NCBI GenBank assembly: GCA_032622095.1
Contig: CP136067.1
Span: 199,850,052-199,914,051 of the forward strand
From: Siphonodentalium dalli
Taxonomy: Eukaryota > Mollusca > Scaphopoda > Gadilida > Siphonodentaliidae
Direction: 5' to 3'
DNA: 64,000 bases
The number at the start of each line of letters is the position of its first letter. Position 1 is the stretch's first letter. The notes beneath the pieces were generated by a model. It had not been told where the DNA came from and did no database searches. It saw only the letters and a program-made list of their open reading frames with translations. The translations under genes were made by a program, and so were the position numbers. Positions 34,748-46,571 of the stretch are shown in pieces.

Positions 34748-35360
34748 TGTACAGTGGGGCCATAGATTCATGTAAATACAAAACAGGCAATGCAAGCATG
34801 CACTACAAAAATAAATAGCTGTAAAAGTAATCAAATTAATCATATGAATGTATGAATATTAAATACTGAATTAAGCACAGAGTAATTACCTTTAAAACAT
34901 CTTAGTCCTTAAAGGTACACAATCCGATGAGATGATCCTAAATTACTATTTCCTTGTCTTTGGGGGTAAAAAATATTTCATAGTGAAGGAACCGGCAAAT
35001 TTTCGTTGAACAAAAAGTTGATAGGTTTTTGTCAATTTTATGCTATAGTTGACTGTGGTTAGCATTATTTTTGAGCAATTAATCGATTCTGACAACTGAA
35101 GCAGCATTTCAAAAAATCTTGTTGTTGGAATCTGATATGGGGACCATCAAATCGGATTGAGTACCTTTTATTAGTGCTATACATGATATGGTTAAGTGTT
35201 CATTTCCGACACCAGGGTGATTTCCAACAATACACCAAGGAAAAAACATGAAAATTCAATGGAAGTTCAATATTAACCCTTTACTAAATACTAATTGATG
35301 AATAGTTCCCTTAGGCCATAAGTCATTTGTTGAACTTATTAACTGAACAGTTCCGACCAA
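34748..35360. other. intergenic, no gene seen
   Basis: Contains part of a dispersed sequence ('gttgttggaatctgatatggggaccatc', 'aatcggattgagtac') also found at 36850-37420 and, inverted, at 55632-56030. Confidence 0.5.
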
Positions 35361-35575
35361 TTAACCCTTCCATGACTGGAGCTTCCTGAAAGTTTGTGAA
35401 AACCCTGTGCCAATGCATTCTCTTATATATGCGAGGCCTAATTATATTTAATATTTAACTTGACCTTGTAAGCCAGTGCATTCCCTTGTAAATGCGAGAC
35501 TCGTAAATACAAGAGAATGCATTGGCACAGGATCTTTAATGCTGCACCAATGCAGCTCCGGTCATGAATAGTTAA
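35361..35575. mobile_element. TTAA element 'C', copy 3
   Basis: TTAACCCTTCCATGACTGGA to its inverse GCTCCGGTCATGAATAGTTAA (end read as GTCATGAATAGTTAA). One hairpin module is partly deleted (35409-35440 and 35473-35530). Confidence 0.82.
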
Positions 35576-35812
35576 TCACAGTTTTTGCCACAACCAGGAT
35601 GGAGAGGAACAGTAGTAGAGAGAGAATGTCTGGGTAAAGGTAGAAGAGGAAGTGGAGATGATGTGATATAGGCAAGTACAGATAAGGTGTATGGGGGAAG
35701 GGTGTGGCTAGAACTTGGGTGGAAATATGAAAAATTAAGATATATTCAGGGTTCCTAACTAAATTTTACGAGATGTATTTTACTTTTTATTTTGCTGCCA
35801 GTTTACTATATA

Positions 35813-36541
35813 GAGAATACCTAGTTTTTGCTTGAATACTGAAATATCTCACGAGTGTCTGGAAAGTTCTTAAAGCCGAAAGTGAAAATTCAATACCTTA
35901 CTCGTATTTAAATTCGCGCAGTACTATATTTCGTTCAGTTTTGAATTCGCGCATTTTAAATTCGCGCACTTCGCTGCGCGAATTCAAAACTGAAAAAAAT
36001 ATTTTCGTAATATTTCTGTGATATTTTCGTATATCTTGGAGCTGATGCCAGTTGGGTTCTTTGTCATTGCTTGATTATAGTATTGTAATAAACACAATCG
36101 CGGCGGATTTACATCGTGTAGACAATAAACTAGTAACTACATACATCATAATTTTGTGGCGACCTGGAATATTAGTATATCTTGTACAAGCATTTCAGTA
36201 ATGTCTATGTTACCATGATTTGTCGCTTGGCATTGTAAGCAATGGTCTTGATAGAGGTTGACCGAATGCAAATATATTCATACATGTATAGCCGTAATTG
36301 TCTATTCAACCGTTCATAATATATGTAAACTCAGCAACATAGCACTCTTGTATTTCATATGGACTGATTTAGATTAAACTTGTGGTCGTACTATTTTTCG
36401 CTCAGTTTTAAATTCGCGCACCAATGAGCGCGCGAAAAATAGTACTGCGCGAATTTAAATACGAGTAAGGTATCTCTTTCCAGCCACGAATGAGATGTTT
36501 CAGGAATTCAAATAAAAAACTGCAGGTATTCTTTTTATTAT
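35813..36541. mobile_element. foldback element interrupted by a second inverted-repeat element
   Basis: Outer arms GAATACCTAGTTTTTG...CTCACGAGTGTCTGGAAAG (left) and TTTCCAGCCACGAATGAGAT...GCAGGTATTC (right) match the intact copy at 44688-44867. Between them lies 35893-36473, an element with termini ATACCTTACTCGTATTTAAA and its inverse plus AATTCGCGCAGTACTAT. This is a clear nested insertion; both are non-coding. Confidence 0.8.
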
Positions 36542-37014
36542 ATGTGGCTTATTAATGCTCAATTATGAAGCATTTTCACTTTTAGTACAAAATTGAAAAA
36601 TACTTAAAAATAAACAACCAGTTGACCAAAATTTCTGACACTGAACAGTTGATAGGTAGCAAACCGCTTTCAAGGGCAAAATTTGGACATCCACAGAACA
36701 AAATACTTCAACTCTACTTATTTAAAGAGTGTGTGTCACTGTTTACAAACAGGTGAGAGACCGGTATGTACTGGGCGTATTGATTCAATCTCGGCAAGCT
36801 ACAGTGAAATAACAAAATCGTATTTCAAAGATATTTTGTTAAAGACACATAATCCGAATTAACGCTCCTAAATGACTACTTCTTTGGTTTCAGGGTAAAA
36901 AAATATTTGATTTGAGTCATCAAAGCTCAGAGTTATCAGATTTAAATTTTTGAAATCTATTATTTTTTACCACTAATTTGGCGGCCAGGAAAATATTCGA
37001 CGAGCTAACCGACA

Positions 37015-37231
37015 TACAGTAATGCCCTAAGTAATCGACTCTGTAACCACTGCAGAATTATGGGTAACTTTTCAGGATTTAGTCGGAAATATGGCTTGTT
37101 GCCATTCATCGGAAAACTCTCCCCGAGAGCTTTCTGATGAATGGCAACAAGCCATATTTCCGACTAAATCCTGAAAAGTTACCCATAATTCTGCTGTGGT
37201 TAAAGAGTCGATTACTTAGGGCATTACTGTA
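37015..37231. mobile_element. palindromic TA-type MITE 'D', copy 4
   Basis: TA-CAGTAATGCCCTAAGTAAT to its inverse GGGCATTACTG-TA. Long perfect arms with the TTTCAGGATTTAGTCGGAAA core. Confidence 0.93.
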
Positions 37232-37444
37232 CTCTAGATTCCAAATTGTATTGAACAAAATGTTGATATATAACACATTTTGGAAAATTTTATACTAGAG
37301 TAGACAGTGGTTAGCATAATTTTAGTAATTAATCTATTCTGATACATAAAGTGTATTTTGAAGAAATGTTGTTGTTGGAATATGATGATACGGGGACCAT
37401 CGAATCGGATTGTGTACTTTAAAAATTTTAATAACAAAATGATA

Positions 37445-37700
37445 TTCTGTAGTATTTATAAGTCTAGTTTATATTATATATTATAAGTCTAGTTTATATT
37501 ATATATTATAAGTCTAGTTTATATTATATATTATAAGTCTAGTTTATATTATATATTATAAGTCTAGTTTATATTATAATTCTAGTTTATATTATATATT
37601 ATAAGTCTAGTTTATATTATATATTATAAGTCTAGTTTATATTATATATTATAAGTCTAGTTTATATTATATATTATAAGTCTAGTTTATATTATATATC
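37445..37700. repeat. 25-bp AT-rich tandem repeat, about 10 copies
   Basis: Unit ATAAGTCTAGTTTATATTAT then ATATT, with one shortened copy near 37575. Confidence 0.93.
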
Positions 37701-38033
37701 ATATTTGTTTTTCAACAGAAGAAAGCAGAATGGATATTTAGTCAGATGTTTCATGTTTTTTTTGTCGTTTTAGCTGTTTTTTGAACCCTGAATACATCAT
37801 TAATGTAGAATGATAGAAGTAGTTGAGGCCAGAGACATTTTAACTTATTAAAATTATTAGTGCCAAACTTCATAAGTATCTGGTGTTCCTGTATATCACA
37901 AATGATTTATAATTCTGTAAGTCCAGATTACATTAGAAGAAGAAAAATATTGCTTCATTTCAAATAGATAAGAAAGCCCGACAAAAATTAATATGTTGTT
38001 TGACAGGACATCAAGGATGGGTTCAAGCCTTGA

Positions 38034-38229
38034 AATTGGGCGTCTGTCATTTGCAGAATGAGGTCCCCAGAGGGTGAATTTAGTTATGCTACCCCGCATA
38101 GCGGACTAGCATCACCAAATTCACCCTCTGGGGACCTCATTCTGCTTACACCTCAGCGGGGTAGCATCACTAAAATCACCCTCTGGGGACCTCATTCTGC
38201 AAATGACAGACACCCTATTACAAGGCTAG
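38034..38229. mobile_element. CAAGCCTTG MITE 'E', copy 2, 8-bp target duplication
   Basis: Starts CAAGCCTTGAAATTGGGCGT and ends ACCCTATTACAAGGCTAG. Flanked by exact 8-bp repeats GATGGGTT (38026-38033 and 38230-38237). Internal palindromes carry the GGTCCCCAGAGGGTGAATTT block. Confidence 0.88.
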
Positions 38230-38625
38230 GATGGGTTTTATTAATATGTTATTTCACAAGACATCAAAGAAGGGTTTTATTTATTATTCCTGAAAGCAAC
38301 TTCAAAGGAAAATTAATCATATAAAATTCAACAATAAATAGGCAAAAGGCAGTGAAAATCATTAGAAAGTATACAAGAAAATAATTACAACCACTGTAGA
38401 AAACAGTTTTAACGATATATCTAATTCAACATGCACTTTTGTGTTGACATATTCTGTTGAGATGTACATGTAATTATAAGGAATAATCCAGTGAGTTATT
38501 GATGCCTTGATTTTGAAACATTCATGGCAAGTGGATTAAAAAATATGAAGGCAGGACACCGAAAGCCAGCAGAGGGGAGGCACATCATCAAGAAAAGGGC
38601 ACTTTCTAAGACAGATGTATTGACA

Positions 38626-39365
38626 TAAATGGAAACAAGAGCACGCCATCGGGGCGTGGCATAATACGCCCGTTTCTGGAGTAGAGTGGGGCAAGGTTTA
38701 ATTTGTTTGAAACCTATGACTTAAGACGAAAATAATAACAAAAATAAAACACAATAACTTCAAGTGTGATATTTTTGACTGAAAAATTCACATACCAAAT
38801 TTTTTTATCAATCAGAAACCTCAAATTATTAACATTTTAAGTTGAAATTAATATACCCTGTTGCCAGTGAGAAATAACCACATCAACAATCATTCCATCC
38901 AATCCAAACAAGTTCGAACTTTATCTGTATTTTGGGGTGGTAAACTAATACCGGTATAACAAATTTGGTTCAGTTCACTTGATATAATCTGAAGTTATCA
39001 TCTGCAAACCGCAAATCAAGTAAAAGTCGAAAAAGGGACATAACTCAGTCAAAATCATGCAGACGAAACCCATATTCGAACTTGATCTGTATTTTGGGGT
39101 GGTAAACTAATATACCAAATTTGGTTCAGTTCACTTGATTCAATCTACAGTTATCATCCGGAAACCGCAAATCAGATAAAATCTAAGTCGAAAAAGGGGC
39201 ATAACTCAGTCAAAATCATGCTGACGAAACTCATATTCGAACTTGATCTGTATTTTGGTGTCACCGTGTGGTAAACTAACATACCAAATTTGGTTCAGTT
39301 CACTCGAATCAATCTCAAGTTATCATCCAGAAACCAAAAGCGGACAGACGATGGACGGACGGATA
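38626..39365. mobile_element. degraded dispersed element with ~160-bp internal repeats
   Basis: Begins 'acaagagcacgccatcgggg', contains about 2.5 copies of a ~160-base block ('gcataactcagtcaaaatca', 'aacttgatctgtattttgg', 'ccaaatttggttcagttcac') and ends with 'cggacagacgatggacggac'. Same architecture as 52150-52920. Confidence 0.65.
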
Positions 39366-39400
39366 ACCCATTTACATAATACAACCATTTTTAGTTAAGT

Positions 39401-39558
39401 TTAACCCTTTCAGTGCCAAGTCCGATTTTTGTATCAACCCATATACCCTGTGCCAATGCATTCTTATATATGCGAGTCGCCTCGCATATATAAGAGAATG
39501 CATTGGCACAGGGTATATGGGTTGATACAAAAATCGGACTTGGCACTGAAAGGGTTAA
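39401..39558. mobile_element. TTAA element 'B', copy 1 (complete, 158 bp)
   Basis: TTAACCCTTTCAGTGCCAAG to its inverse CTTGGCACTGAAAGGGTTAA. Arms continue through GTCCGATTTTTGTATCAACC, with one hairpin module at the centre. The whole element is a single palindrome. Confidence 0.92.
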
Positions 39559-39724
39559 ACTTACCTAAAAATGGTCGTATTATGTATTATGAAAACATCA
39601 CCTGAAAATGCATTTCGAGTTGGACAGATCGTTCAACTATTGGGAACTTTAAATTTATAGTGACGATGCTGCGATGTCGCGTGCTGGCGTGACGAAATTA
39701 CTTCACTCAACGTTCACTTGTAAT

Positions 39725-40051
39725 TATTCTATTCAAGTCGCCTCGCATATATAAGAGAATGCATTGGCCTAACAAATTTTCATCATTTGTTATTATTTCA
39801 ATTTTAATAATTTTTTCTTATATTCTTTAACAGACTTATTTTGTAGGTTTAGTGCCAAGGAATCTTACATTTTACATGGGCATCAAAATTATTACTATGA
39901 ATACTTGGTGATAGTTTTGAGTTATAACATGCCCCTAAGGTTTTAACCAGTTTGGTTTTAAATTTGCTATAGCATGCTTAAGCATACCCAAATTTTTTAC
40001 AGACCGTAAATTAGGGCCGATGAGATCGTCCCCTGGCACTGAAAGGGTTAA
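39725..40051. mobile_element. TTAA element 'B', copy 4 (left end lost)
   Basis: Half a hairpin module (GTCGCCTCGCATATATAAGA) followed by sequence colinear with the longer copy at 59877-60326, ending CTGGCACTGAAAGGGTTAA. Confidence 0.75.
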
Positions 40052-40087
40052 AGCACTTTTCAGGACCAAGCTCGCACTGAGCTACAA

Positions 40088-42270
40088 GAATGGGTACATT
40101 TTAGTGATGCTATCCCGCATAGCGGGATATCAGCTATCCCGCATAGCGGGATAGCATCACTAAATTCACCCTCTGGGGACCTCATTCTGTAAATGACAGG
40201 CACACGAAACCCAGACTTGATTGTCCTAAGAGAAAAATGTACCCATCTTCTCTTAATTATCAAATTTCTATAGAAACTTCTTCACATAGATTCTATTTCT
40301 TTTTTAGTTTAGTTTCTCTATATCCCCAAATTGGCAGATGACACATTGCATAATCGAGGTTCACAATGGGTGTACATCACAATATTCACCATTTGGGAAC
40401 TTCAAATAGCAGATAACGCCATGCAGAATGAGGTCCCCAGAGGGTGAATTTGGTGATGCTAGCCTGCTATCACCAATCACCTCTGGGGACATTCTGCAAA
40501 TGATGACAGGCACACTAAACTCAGGCTTTAGGACAATGCTGAGGTATTTCTGGCCATTCTATGAAATTTGAAAGGAAACTGTGCCCCCCCAGTGGCATAT
40601 GCCCCCATTTGCTCCAGTGCCCCTGCATGAAATAATGAGACATATTTATCAGCAAAAACTTAAGGAACTTGAGAAGAAGTAACAACAGCATTATTTTTTT
40701 TATTATTTTTTTTGAAAATACAAGATATTCCTGGGTAATTCAACAGTACCACAAGATTTAGCATAAAACGGATTACGATTGTGAAAGTTATAATGCTTAT
40801 GTCGCAGCACGGACAGACAGACGACTAGACAGATGGATGGTCTCCGTCATTCATCAAACCATAACAACTCGACAAAAAAAAAAAATGCTGTTGTTATTTC
40901 CCCTTAACCCTTTACCCAACAAACCGGCCAAAACCGGCCAAATAAAGCTTCAACAGCCTAAAATATCTTCGGTCTGTCTCAATAGAACCATACAAATATG
41001 GATATCATTGGAACCGGCTCCTTGACCACATTGTGATAGTTACAGTTATGCCCTGTGCCAATGCATTCTCTTATATATGCGAGTCGACCATAGGTCGCCT
41101 CGCATATATAAGAGAATGCATTGGCCTAAAAAAAAATCTTTTTTTAACACTTTTTACCAATTTTTCTTACATTCTTTAACAATTTTATAATTTTTAATGT
41201 GTTAAGCCAATGCATTCTCTTATATATGCGAGGCGACCTATGGTCGACTCGCATATATAAGAGAATGCATTGGCACAGGGCCCTTCTGTTGGGTAAAGGG
41301 TTAATCATGCTACAAACTTGACATACTATCAGACTAGATTAACATTGAAGTTACGTAACTACCTATATGCATACATTACATATTAATATATAACATCAGG
41401 CTTCCTTCAACGGGCCTATCAGGCCTCAAATATGGTGCTGGACATTCGCAGAATGAGGTCCCCAGAGGGTGAATTTAGTGACTCTATCCCGCATAGTGGG
41501 CTAGCATCACCAAATTCACCCTCTGTGGACCTCATTCTGCATGGCCTCATCTGCCATGGGAGACTCAGATTGAAGTTCCCAAATGGTGAATATTGTGATG
41601 TACACCCATTGAGAACCTCGAGTATGCAATGTGTCATCTGTCAATTTTGTGATACAGAGAAACTAAACTAAAAAAGATATAGAATCTTTATGAAGAAGTT
41701 TCTATAGAAATTTGATAATAAAGAAACTTTCCAGAGAAGATGAAGCCTAAGCAGAATGAGGTCTCCAGAGGGTGAATTTGGTGATGCTATCCCGCACAGC
41801 AGGCTTGCATCACTAGATTCACCCTCTGGGGACCTCATTCTGCTTAGGCCTCATCTTCTCTGGAAAGTTTCTTTATTATCAAATTAACAAGTGTGTTAGT
41901 TTCTTCCGAAACTTCTAAAGAAAGTTTATTTTTTAGTTTAGTTTCTCTATATCCCCAAATTTGCAGACGGCACAATGCATAATCGATTTGCATAATGGGT
42001 GCACGTCACATTTTCATAAACTGGGAACTTAGATCTGTGTCTTGGTCTCCCATAGCAGATGAGGACATTTAGAGTGAGGTCACCAGAGGATGAATTTGGC
42101 AATGCTAAACTAAATTCACCCTCTGGGAACCTCATTCTGCAAATGTCAGACACACCAAACTCAGGTTTTCAGTCCAGAGGATGAATTTTGTGATGCTAGC
42201 CTGCTGTACGGTGTAGCATCACTAAATTCACCCTCTGGGAACCACCTTCTGCAAATGTCCAGCACCAAAT
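40088..42270. mobile_element. cluster of 'E' family MITEs interrupted by an 'A' element
   Basis: Repeated modules GCAGAATGAGGTCCCCAGAG / CTCTGGGGACCTCATTCTGC lie at about 40104-40190, 40424-40500, 41447-41540, 41753-41845, 42075-42145 and 42168-42255. They are joined by the family's longer interior ('tagtttctctatatccccaaattggcagatgacacattgcataatc'). Element A copy 2 (40904-41304) lies inside the cluster. Confidence 0.75.
40904..41304. mobile_element. piggyBac-like MITE 'A', copy 2
   Basis: Full length (401 bases) between TTAA at 40904 and TTAA at 41301, with both hairpin modules, in the opposite orientation to copy 1. Confidence 0.93.
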
Positions 42271-42285
42271 TTTTAGGCCTGCATA

Positions 42286-42666
42286 TTAACCCTTTACCCA
42301 ACAAAACGGCAAAAACCGGCCAAATAAAGCTTCAACAGCCTAAAATATCTTCGGTCTGTCTAAATAGAACCATACAAATATGGATATCATTGGAACCGGC
42401 TCATTGACCACATTGTGATAGTTACAGGTATGCCCTGTGCCAATGCATTCTCTTATATATGCGAGTCGACCATAAGAGAATGCATTGGCCTAAAAAAATC
42501 TTTTTTTAACACTTTTTACCATTTTTTCTTACATTCTTTAACAATTTTATAATTTTTAATGTGTTAAGCCAATGCATTCTCTTATATATGCGAGGCGACC
42601 TATGGTCGACTCGCATATATAAGAGAATGCATTGGCACAGGGCCCTTCTGTTGGGTAAAGGGTTAA
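42286..42666. mobile_element. piggyBac-like MITE 'A', copy 3
   Basis: 381 bases between TTAAs. The first hairpin has lost about 18 bases of one arm (GTCGACCATAAGAGAATGC), an internal deletion at the stem. Confidence 0.92.
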
Positions 42667-43327
42667 CCAATCTCTAGCATTCAAACAAGCCTTTATTTGA
42701 CACAATCAACTAGTAAATGTGACCTGCAAAATATGTATATTCATTAAAACAAATGATTATTCATCAACCTATTTTATCAAGTAATATCTGAATTTATATC
42801 ATATATTTATCAAGTAATATCTAAAGAATTACATATAAATATGTAAATATACATGTATGGATAGGATGGCACATTCTTAGTCATGGTTTTGGAACAAAAG
42901 AAAAATTGCACTCATATTTTCTGAAATTTTTTCATTCATATATGTTGAATGAACTCAAAAATTAAACAAGTGATATTTGGTTGCATTTTATCTCTAGTAT
43001 CCCTTAAATCAAGATTAAGCTAAGCGGCAGAGTTATAAATTATAGAGATAGAACAAATGACAAAAAGGAAACATCGCGCCCAAAACATAAAATCCGGCAA
43101 AAAGGAAACTTTGCGTCCAGAACATAAAATCCGGCAAAAAGGAAAAATCGTGCCCAGAACATAAAATCCGGGCAATTTGAAAGCACTATTCAGTCCTGTA
43201 AAATCAAGAGAAAAGACATCAAAACTGAACAGAATTCAATTCCAATGAAACATGAATAATGTTAAATGATTGGAAATGCAAGATATCTGAGGAATACCAG
43301 TAATAATTCTACCTTTCGGTGAAGTCT
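42667..43327. other. intergenic, no gene seen
   Basis: A short tandem of 'acataaaatccggcaaaaaggaaa' (about 3 copies, 43065-43170) and AT-rich sequence. Confidence 0.5.
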
Positions 43328-43700
43328 GCAAATAGTGTGCCTATCATTTGCAGAATGAGGTCCCCAGAGGGTGAATTTAGTGATGCTATCCAGCACAGTG
43401 GGCTAGCATCACTAAATTCACCCTCTGGGGACCTCATTCTGCTTTGGCCTCATCTTCAGGGAAGTTTCTATATCCCCTAATTTTCAAAAGATAAAATGCA
43501 GGTGACTAATGGGTGAACATTGTGCACTTCAACTGGGGAACTTAAAACTGATCCCAGGTCTGCCATAGCAGTTGAGGCCTAAGCAGAATAAGGTTCCCAG
43601 AGGGTGAATTTGGTGATGCTAGCCCACCATGTGGGATAGAATCACTAAATTCACCCTCTGGGGGCCTCATTCTGCAAATGACAGACACGCTATTTGCAGG
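43328..43700. mobile_element. CAAGCCTTG-type MITE 'E', long copy
   Basis: Outer ends TCTGCAAATAGTGTGCCTAT and GACACGCTATTTGCAGGTTT are inverted. Two palindromic GGTCCCCAGAGGGTGAATTT modules flank a central section. Confidence 0.78.
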
Positions 43701-44184
43701 TTTGTTTTCAGTAAATATCTATGAAAAGAAAAACACTGACGCTATGTACTGGTATAAACACTATGACGCTATGTACTGGTATAAACTCTTGAACTCTACC
43801 TCAATAACATGAATTTGTGTGATTGCTTTATATTTTTTATTTGGCTGACAAAATTTGCAAATGGAAGACATGGATAGAATGTCACAAGCGTGTGAGCTGA
43901 TTAACGATAATGCTGTGATGCGATGGTACGGGAACTGTAGGTTCGAGTTGCACCTCGCAGTACAACAAACGTTAACAAGTTCACACCACTATGAATTTTA
44001 TTTTTTATTTTTTTTATTTCGTTAAAATAAATGAATGGGTGTGGAATAAAATAACTGGTAGGATTTTACAAGAACTATTTTTTATTATATGGTTGCCTAT
44101 AAAATAGCAATTACCCAAATAAAGATTGTTGTATGTATCTCTTAGAAGCCACAGTGAAATACGATTTCGTTATTTCATTGTAGC

Positions 44185-44401
44185 TACAGTAATGCTCTAA
44201 TTAATCGACCTCTTAACGACAGCAGAATTATGGGTAACTTTTCAGGATTTAATCGGAAATATGGCTTGTTGCCATTCATCGGAAAGCTCTCGGTGAGAGC
44301 TTTCCAATGAATGGCAACAAGCCATATTTCCGACTAAATACTGAAAAGTTACCCATAATTCTGCTGTCGTTAAGAGGTCGATTAATTAGAGCATTACTGT
44401 A
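44185..44401. mobile_element. palindromic TA-type MITE 'D', copy 5
   Basis: TA-CAGTAATGCTCTAATTAAT to its inverse AGAGCATTACTG-TA, with intact arms of about 105 bases. Confidence 0.93.
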
Positions 44402-44687
44402 TATTGTTATTTCACTGCAGGGCTTGAAACTAACACAACCTTCCAAGGTCGATCAAGTAATCATTGCGTGCATACTGTCCACTAGCCAATCAAATGCGAT
44501 GAATTTAAGAGGGCACGTGATCAATCGATAATTCTGTTGTGAGTCACAGCATCCATTTCAACTTTAGGCCCAGGCTCTTTCCTGTTTGTAAACACTGACA
44601 TGTGTGCTCTTAATTAAGTAGAGTTTAATAATCATTTAATTATGGGATAACTTTGCAATTTTGAGCATATATAAGGCGCATATAATA

Positions 44688-44867
44688 AAAAGAATACCTA
44701 GTTTTGATTTGAATACGTGAAATATCTCATGAGTGTCTGGAAAGAAATATAAAATTTTCACTCGCGGCTTGTAGCTGCTTTTGAAAATTTTATAATTTTC
44801 TTTCTAGACACTCATGAGATATTTCGTTAATCAAATAAAAAAAACTAGGTATTTTCTATATAATGAA
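44688..44867. mobile_element. foldback element (intact relative of 35813-36541)
   Basis: GAATACCTAGTTTTGATTTG ... AATATCTCATGAGTGTCTGG and the inverse at 44805-44865, with an AAAATTTTATA centre. Confidence 0.82.
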
Positions 44868-44977
44868 ATCATGCATCTTGGTAGGTGGTGTTTATGCAGC
44901 CTAAGTAAGGCCACGGAAAGTCAAATTCCCGATTCTCAGGCCCGCGCACATGATCCCGAAACCCTGCATGTACAACC

Positions 44978-45180
44978 TTAACCCTTTCAGTGCTAAGTCC
45001 GATTTTTGTATCAACCAATTATTTCTTTGATCATTTTTCAAATTTATTGATTATAATAATGTGATACATTGGTGGAAAGAGCTCCATCAATGTATCACAT
45101 TATTATAATCGATAAATTTGATAAATGATCAAGGAAACATGGGTTGATACAAAAATCGGACTTGGCACTGAAAGGGTTAA
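44978..45180. mobile_element. TTAA element 'B', copy 2 with a different core
   Basis: Same ends as copy 1 (TTAACCCTTTCAGTGCTAAG ... GGCACTGAAAGGGTTAA). The centre, however, is a different palindrome (AATAATGTGATACATTG) in place of the usual ATGCATTCTC module. Confidence 0.9.
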
Positions 45181-45304
45181 TCAGGCTCAAACAGTCGGGA
45201 AATGTTTTAATCGGTACGAAATAATCAAAGTGAGATGGAACCCACCCATTTTCCAATTCAAATTTCCGATACCTTTCTGTGATTGGTCGATATGTTTTCA
45301 AACA

Positions 45305-45470
45305 TGATTGTGTTAACACATTGACTACTGAGTCCCATTCAATAACATGCAAAAACTACGACATAACTCGTAGTCGGAAATCAATGTGTTAAACATTGAC
45401 TACTGAGTCCCATTCAATAACATGCAAAAAGTACGACATAACTCGTAGTCGGAATTCAATGTGTTAAACA
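45305..45470. repeat. ~81-bp tandem duplication, 2 copies
   Basis: ACATTGACTACTGAGTCCCA...CGTAGTCGGAA(A/T)TCAATG twice, each copy with inverted ends (TTAACACATTGA / TCAATGTGTTAA). Confidence 0.85.
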
Positions 45471-45622
45471 TTGATATATTGCCAAATGGATAGCAATATC
45501 TATAAAGTCGATACTACCACAATGTTGATCATGGAATATCAGTAATTAAATTTTCTTCATTCATGAATAATCCACTAATAGAATGTTTTTTAACAAAGCT
45601 AGTTTTGGAGTAGATCATGCCA

Positions 45623-46022
45623 TTAACCCTTTACCCAACAGAAGGGCCATGTGCCAATGCATTCTCTTATATATGCGAGTCGACCATAGGTCGCCTCGCA
45701 TATATAAGAGAATGCATTGGCTTAACACATTAAAAATTATAAAATTGTTAAAGAATGTAAGAAAAAATGGTAAAAAGTGTTAAAAAAAGATTTTTTTTAG
45801 GCCAATGCATTCTCTTATATATGCGAGGCGACCTATGGTCGACTCGCATATATAAGAGAATGCATTGACACAGGGCATAACTGTAACTATCACAATGTGG
45901 TCAACGAGCCGGTTCCAATGATATCCATATTTGTATGGTTCTATTGAGACAGACCGAAGATATTTTAGGCTGTTGAAGCTTTATTTGGCCGGTTTTGGCC
46001 GGTTTGTTGGGTAAAGGGTTAA
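45623..46022. mobile_element. piggyBac-like MITE 'A', copy 4
   Basis: 400 bases between TTAAs. Beyond the TTAA, a further 35-base sequence (AACAAAGCTAGTT, T/A, TGGAGTAGATCATGCCATTAA) is repeated on both sides (45589-45626 and 46019-46054). Confidence 0.92.
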
Positions 46023-46027
46023 CAAAG

Positions 46028-46566
46028 CTAGTTATGGAGTAGATCATGCCATTAATATCACTCCGGCTTATGACTGTAGAGATCATATCTTCAACCAGTT
46101 TAAAACCTTGGAACTTTTTGAAGTTTTGACAGAGAACCTTATAAAGTTGAAAAAATAACATGGGGAATATATTTCTTAGTTATTATCAGTTCCTTAATAA
46201 TGTACTTCATTGTAGGTGAAGGTCCCAACTCGAAATTTCACGATTTCAGTGAATTTTTAAGTGATTTTGCTTTGCATCGCTTATAATTATGGCATTTTTC
46301 CTGAGTAATTAATTCAATGTTTATTGCAATATCGGTTCACAAATGTAAGAGAAAAGCATGCAATTTTGAGTTGGGACCTTCACCTACAGTGAAGCACATT
46401 ATTAAGTAACAAATAACAACTAAGAAATATATTCCCCGTGTTATTTTTTCAACTTTATAAGGTTCCCTGTCGAAACTTCAAAAAGTTCCAAGGTTTTGTA
46501 CTGGTAGAATATGATCTTTACGGGTGTTAGCCAGAGTAGAGATTCATGGCATGATCTAGTTATGGA
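46028..46566 (-). repeat. large inverted repeat forming the 3' UTR region of the TIF1-like gene
   Basis: Arms of about 195 bases (about 46028-46235 and 46370-46566) are roughly 85-90% complementary: TTTTTTCAACTTTATAAGGT / inverse, and GTAGGTGAAGGTCCCAACTC / GAGTTGGGACCTTCACCTAC. The right arm stops about 6 bases from the gene's stop codon. A transcript crossing it would fold into a long duplex. It may be an inserted foldback element. Confidence 0.8.
46320..46325 (-). terminator. candidate polyadenylation signal of the TIF1-like gene
   Basis: AATAAA on the minus strand, about 250 bases after the stop and inside the loop of the inverted repeat. It is chosen only by position. Confidence 0.35.
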
Positions 46567-46571
46567 ATACA

